From NCBI GenBank assembly GCA_951804985.1, contig OX638133.1:1198501-1262500 (forward strand): 64,000 nt of DNA, given 5' to 3'. The notes below the pieces were generated by a model that was not told the DNA's origin, searched no databases, and saw only the letters and a program-made list of their open reading frames with translations. Origin of the DNA: Dryomyza anilis. Lineage: Eukaryota > Arthropoda > Insecta > Diptera > Dryomyzidae. Positions 62,101-64,000 of the stretch are shown here, piece by piece. The stretch's first letter is position 1. Each line of letters starts with the position of its first letter. The position numbers and the translations under genes were made by a program.

Positions 62101-64000
62101 GAAGCTTCAAGCTCTAGAAGAGAGGTTGCACCTCCACCAGATCTAAGGAAACGACTCTACTTCAGAAACTTCCTTTCCAATCGAACAGTTAAAGTGGGAA
62201 GCAACGTAAAATGGATGGTCAACATTGATGGACCGGAACCGGTAGCTCGCTGGTTCCATGGAGAACAAGCAATTGCTTTTGGACCTAAAAGTAAATTGTC
62301 GATGCAGGACGGTATAGCTTGGCTAAATTTAATTGACGTACAGGAAGAAGATGCCGGCGAGTATTTACTCAAGGTAAAGGGCTCTGAAAACGAGATTGTC
62401 AGTCAGTGCAATCTTTTTATATATAGTGATGGCAAAGAGGAATTGAATGCTCCTGTATTCACAGTGGGCATCAAAGGTATTTATAACTTTATAAAAATAT
62501 AATCAAAGTGAACTTGTGTCTATGATGTTGTGAAGGTACGTCTCCATTTTATTTGTTACATATAATAACTTCATTAAATAGAACGCATTGTAATGTCCTT
62601 ACTTGTATTGTGATCACGTTCATTATTTCAGATTCATATCATTCACATAACAATCAAATGGTTCTTGAATGTAAGGTTTCTGGGACTCCTAAGCCAAATA
62701 TTTTCTGGCAAAAGGATAATGTATTGCTGCCTCTTGACAGCTCCAAATTGAAATACGAAGAAACAAGCGATGGCATCAAGCAATTGATTATTCTAAATCC
62801 AACAAAAGAGGATACCGGCCTTTATACTTGTTATGCAGAAAACGAAATTGGCCAAATGAAGATCAGTAAATTTTTAGATATTTCCGATCATGTGCAAAAG
62901 ATAACCGAAAAGAAAGCAATACAGAATATATTGCATGATGGAGAGAAAGAAGGCACATTGAAGGTTGAAACCGAAGATGACTTAATGTGTTCCAAAACGA
63001 AAATTAGAGATGCTAAATTAAAGCTAAATATTGAACGCAGCATGAAGCCGTTGACTATAAGCTCTGGAAATAAGGCACAACTAATCTGCTACGTGTCTGG
63101 TTTCATTGAAGATGTATGCTGGATGAAAGGGGAAGAACGGGTTACTAAGGATATGCGCCACAAATTATATAACATAAATGGTGCGATTAGTTTGGAGATA
63201 CCAGATACTAGACCAGATGATTCAGGACTATATCGCTGTATAGTCAAAAACAGTAGAAACTCCATTAATTGCAGTTGCGATCTTAGTATTTATGAAGAGT
63301 CCGCAAACAAATTACCAGATAGTTTCGACAGCGGTATTACAGGTAACATTTTAATAATATTTATTCATTTTAGGGTAGCCTTGAAGAGAAATCCAAAGCA
63401 TTCTCAAATTACACATGTAATTTAATTTTTTTTTGTAAAACAACAGAAACATTTGATCCCAATCGTAATGAAATAACGTTATCATGTCATGTACACGGAC
63501 GTCCACGTGTAACCTGGTTAAAGGACGACCACACCATTTCAAATAATCGTTTCAAGCAAATTGAAGAAACCGGCGGCATACGCAAGTTAATCATTCGCAA
63601 TCCGATTTCTTCAGACTGTGGCACATTCGCTTGCTATGCTGAAACCGATGAGCAGATTGATGCCATAACTAAATCTATTAGAACGGCTGACTTGAAACGT
63701 TTGATGGTGCTGGCAGCTGCCACTGTCACAAATGGCTTGGATACAGTTGTTAACAGTGGTCGACGACGATCACAAACACCTTATGAGGTGGATTCAGCAT
63801 CTGATGTAGTGCCGAAATCCACTCAGTCTCGTATTTTAAGCGCGCTATCATGCACGAAACCACTCTTCAGCACTTTGCTACACGATAGAACAGTTACCGA
63901 GGGCTCAAATATCCGTTTGGTGTGCAACTTAATGGCCGACAGTACAACGCAAGTAGTATGGCTCAAAAACCACCAAGCACTGCCGGAGGACACGCGCTAT
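26113..64000 (+). CDS. Strn-Mlck: Stretchin-Mlck, long isoform, N-terminal part (continues past the right edge)
   Basis: Giant sarcomeric Ig-domain protein of insect muscle. The C-terminal myosin light chain kinase part is beyond the window. Exons: 26113-26179, 31888-32056, 38000-38291, 38348-38832, 38890-38981, 39580-39792, 39853-55065, and then by phase 58902-59684, 59946-60725, 60878-62476, 62632-63342 and 63447 onward. Every junction is GT-AG and phase-consistent; for example the split Trp codon TG/G at 32056/38000 gives KFEWSRGEKQ. The N terminus is a short, Pro/Ala-rich [13 protein letters not shown]. Ig domains, each with a core Trp and a DxGxYxC-type motif, lie at exons 2-3, 3-4, 4 and 5-6, three in exon 7 (39860-40710), and one at its end (54736-55065). 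Splicing from 55065 to 58902 is inferred from phase and from the Ig fold it completes. Exact isoforms are unknown. Confidence 0.88.
26592..26926 (+). repeat. Copy of a dispersed repeat with a terminal hairpin (related to 36125-36260 and 37280-37330)
   Basis: GGTCCTAG, then CTTTTATATAAAACCAACCGG, then a GGCGTTGTCATAGGAATGGG block recur at 36131-36200 with few changes. The ACCTATCACTGAACTGGTCT block at 26838 recurs near 36240 and 37291. The right part forms an inverted repeat of about 30 bp (26834-26864 with 26896-26926, built on TAGACCTATCACTGAACTGG). A SINE copy is inserted within it. The family is not recognised. Confidence 0.65.
26692..26823 (+). mobile_element. 5'-truncated copy of the SINE-like element with 14-bp TSD
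   Basis: This copy carries only the 3' body of the 19251-19579 element: CACCCGCCGTTCGGATTCGG, then ATAAACTGTAGGTCCCACCA, to GGACTGTAGCGCCAAACTATT. The perfect 14-bp sequence ATGGAGACCTTTAG flanks it at 26678-26691 and 26824-26837. The opposite orientation to copy 1 and the 5' truncation fit reverse-transcription-mediated insertion. Confidence 0.82.
27096..28600 (-). mobile_element. Third SINE-like copy, split by a nested DNA transposon
   Basis: The two halves, 27096-27130 (CCATTTACTGCCGAGAAGTA) and 28501-28600, join to match copy 1 in order. The tRNA-like head is in the second half: on the minus strand GTAGCTCGTCTGGTTAGTGC and a consensus B box GGTTCGATCCC near 28550. The 3' body beyond 27096 is missing or unrecognisable. 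Confidence 0.72.
27131..28495. mobile_element. Non-autonomous Transib-like DNA transposon, 1,365 bp
   Basis: The ends are inverted: CACAGTGAGCCCAA at 27131 and the reverse complement of CACAGTGTGCCCAA at 28495. A 5-bp duplication CGTCG flanks them (27126-27130, 28496-28500). The insertion interrupts a SINE copy whose halves align across it, so the borders are firm. A subterminal block CGGAACCAYTCAACCGATTT is found 21 bp from the left end and 47 bp from the right end. Internal direct repeats (about 27745-27800 and 28260-28315) and an inverted pair (28293-28346 with 28372-28430) are present. No transposase is encoded. Transib elements are known for CAC-starting ends and 5-bp GC-rich duplications. 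The assignment is an inference. Confidence 0.65.
28868..29045. mobile_element. DINE-1/INE-1-like (Helentron-type) fragment
   Basis: TTTATACCCTACGAGAG, then TATATATATTCTTGATCAGC and ATCACTCCCGAGTCCGTTTAGCC, followed by TTCGTCTGTCTGTATGTC, matches the characteristic core shared by DINE-1-type repeats throughout Drosophila. It is a noncoding relic. Confidence 0.7.
31507..31790. repeat. Three copies of a 35-40 bp word, two forming a large hairpin next to exon 2
   Basis: The word ATGCCAATCGATAGGTGCTT followed by TAAAAACAAACAATT occurs at 31507-31543 and 31752-31788 on the plus strand and at about 31700-31741 on the minus strand. The last two form an inverted repeat with a spacer of about 10 bp. 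They end about 100 bp before the exon 2 acceptor (31887). Confidence 0.75.
33608..33776. repeat. 41-bp minisatellite, about four units
   Basis: The unit GACATCAATTGAAATTCAGA followed by AATTCCATTTGAAATTCAAAA is repeated about four times with small changes. Each unit is itself built of two related halves containing TTGAAATTCA. Confidence 0.85.
33782..34455. repeat. Foldback-like inverted repeat, arms about 100 bp
   Basis: 33782-33885 (GATATACCA, then AACAGTGGTTAAAAGTT, then GTTGTTCATATTTAAATATC) is found imperfectly reverse-complemented at 34352-34455. The interior is AT-rich with no transposase. Confidence 0.55.
34796..34821. repeat. Perfect 26-nt palindrome
   Basis: GACGGGATACGG, two T, then CCGTATCCCGTC form a 12-bp perfect stem with a 2-nt centre, preceded by a run of A. 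It is G+C-rich in an otherwise AT-rich intron. Confidence 0.8.
41570..48140 (+). other. Strn-Mlck: Long helical, spectrin-like or coiled-coil-like region of Strn-Mlck (about 2,190 aa)
   Basis: The sequence is rich in Leu, Ile, Glu, Lys and Gln, with few Pro, Gly, Trp or aromatic residues. Degenerate phrases such as [36 protein letters not shown] and CLxxxE recur at roughly 40-120-residue spacing. The pattern suggests repeated helical hairpins, possibly an elastic or spacer rod. I do not recognise a named domain. The function is inferred only from composition. Confidence 0.6.
48141..54720 (+). other. Strn-Mlck: PEVK-like Glu/Lys-rich repeat region of Strn-Mlck (about 2,190 aa)
   Basis: Degenerate repeats alternate a [14 protein letters not shown] word with a [19 protein letters not shown] word, separated by VQDI-type stretches. 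The region is highly charged and depleted in hydrophobic core residues and Cys, typical of disordered elastic segments such as titin PEVK. Near-identical tandem copies lie at 48797-50580. The last part (54180-54400) becomes very Lys-rich. Confidence 0.75.
48797..50580 (+). repeat. Strn-Mlck: In-frame tandem array of about 291-bp units inside the PEVK-like region
   Basis: The marker ATGCAGYTAGTSGACAC occurs at 48810, 49101, 49392, 49683, 49968, 50253 and 50532. Spacings are 291, 291, 291, 285, 285 and 279 bp, all multiples of three. Units encode about 97 aa beginning [20 protein letters not shown]. The first four are nearly identical; the later ones lose two or more codons at ELELEKSE or in the KPE stretch. 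Confidence 0.92.
55440..55671. repeat. MITE-like element with 37-bp inverted ends, 232 bp
   Basis: The left end AGGGTGTGTGCGAGTTCGAC followed by AAAATTGCTGACTAAAC is mirrored at the right end (GTTTAGTCAGCAATTTAGTC followed by GAACTCGCACACATCCT) with few mismatches. The interior contains ATTGTCGATAATGCAGTG words that recur at 55675-55880 and in the TMEM131 intron (1300-1520). No coding sequence is present. The target duplication is ambiguous because the flanks are AT-rich. Confidence 0.78.
56905..56939 (+). promoter_or_regulatory. Inr + DPE core promoter for the internal Strn-Mlck transcript
   Basis: A perfect initiator TCAGTC (A at 56907 as +1) is followed at exactly +28 (56934-56939) by GGTCGA, 5 of 6 matches to RGWYVT. 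There is no TATA box. It predicts a 161-nt unspliced leader to the ATG at 57068 with a single upstream ATG-poor stretch, consistent with an independent first exon. Confidence 0.6.
57068..64000 (+). CDS. Strn-Mlck: Stretchin-Mlck, internal-start isoform, N-terminal part (continues past the right edge)
   Basis: The first exon 57068-58808 begins [20 protein letters not shown] at the first ATG after the Inr/DPE promoter. It joins by phase 1 to 58902-59684, 59946-60725, 60878-62476, 62632-63342 and 63447 to the edge. Residues about 35-95 carry four RSxTP motifs. Residues about 155-460 are acidic and Lys-rich and probably disordered. From residue about 475 on, Ig domains come in pairs: [20 protein letters not shown] starts the first, and each later exon border falls in the first strand of the next Ig (for example [14 protein letters not shown]). 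Twelve Ig domains and the start of a thirteenth ([20 protein letters not shown]) are in the window. Charged linkers separate pairs. The kinase is not reached. The start could be shared by several isoforms. Confidence 0.9.

Overview
The window is nuclear DNA of a Drosophila species. The evidence is short GT-AG introns of 56-70 bp next to long AT-rich ones, Inr/DPE-type core promoters, a DINE-1-like repeat, and a gene order that I believe matches the 52D region of D. melanogaster (Muller element C): CG8370, ATPCL, Tmem208, Pex11, a DHHC palmitoyltransferase and Strn-Mlck. The long introns and unfamiliar repeats argue against D. melanogaster itself. I cannot name the species.

Layout. 1-3698 (minus) is the N-terminal 979 codons of a TMEM131-family collagen-trafficking protein, leaving the window at position 1. 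3699-6900 is AT-rich and repeat-bearing, with one possible two-exon 42-aa gene at 4322-4518. ATP-citrate lyase (plus) has an untranslated exon ending at 7145 and eight coding exons at 9823-17064. TMEM208 (18304-19010, minus), Pex11 (20135-20971, plus) and a ZDHHC3/7-like palmitoyltransferase (23437-24526, plus) follow, separated by MITE-like elements and a tRNA-derived SINE. From about 25.5 kb to the right edge lies one giant muscle gene, Stretchin-Mlck (plus). It starts with a short first coding exon at 26113 and two repeat-filled introns. Then come an Ig cluster, a single 15.2-kb exon (Ig domains, about 2,200 aa of helical sequence, about 2,180 aa of Glu/Lys-rich PEVK-like repeats, Ig), an internal alternative promoter and first exon (57068), and a run of Ig-pair exons. 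The kinase part lies beyond the window.

How the genes relate. The five small genes are housekeeping (secretory pathway, cytosolic acetyl-CoA, ER insertion, peroxisome, protein lipidation) and only share a neighbourhood with the sarcomeric gene. Strn-Mlck appears to make at least two product classes. One is a long form starting at 26113 and containing the giant exon. The other is a shorter form starting at 57068. They merge at the exon beginning at 58902, because both donors end in phase 1.

The most unusual material is in the first Strn-Mlck intron and near TMEM208. It is a family of tRNA-headed SINE-like elements, with perfect 13-14 bp target-site duplications at two copies. The third copy is interrupted by a 1,365-bp element whose ends are CACAGTG (the V(D)J/RSS heptamer sequence) and which is flanked by a 5-bp CGTCG duplication. 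These are the hallmarks of the Transib/RAG superfamily. No CRISPR, rRNA or functional tRNA gene was seen.
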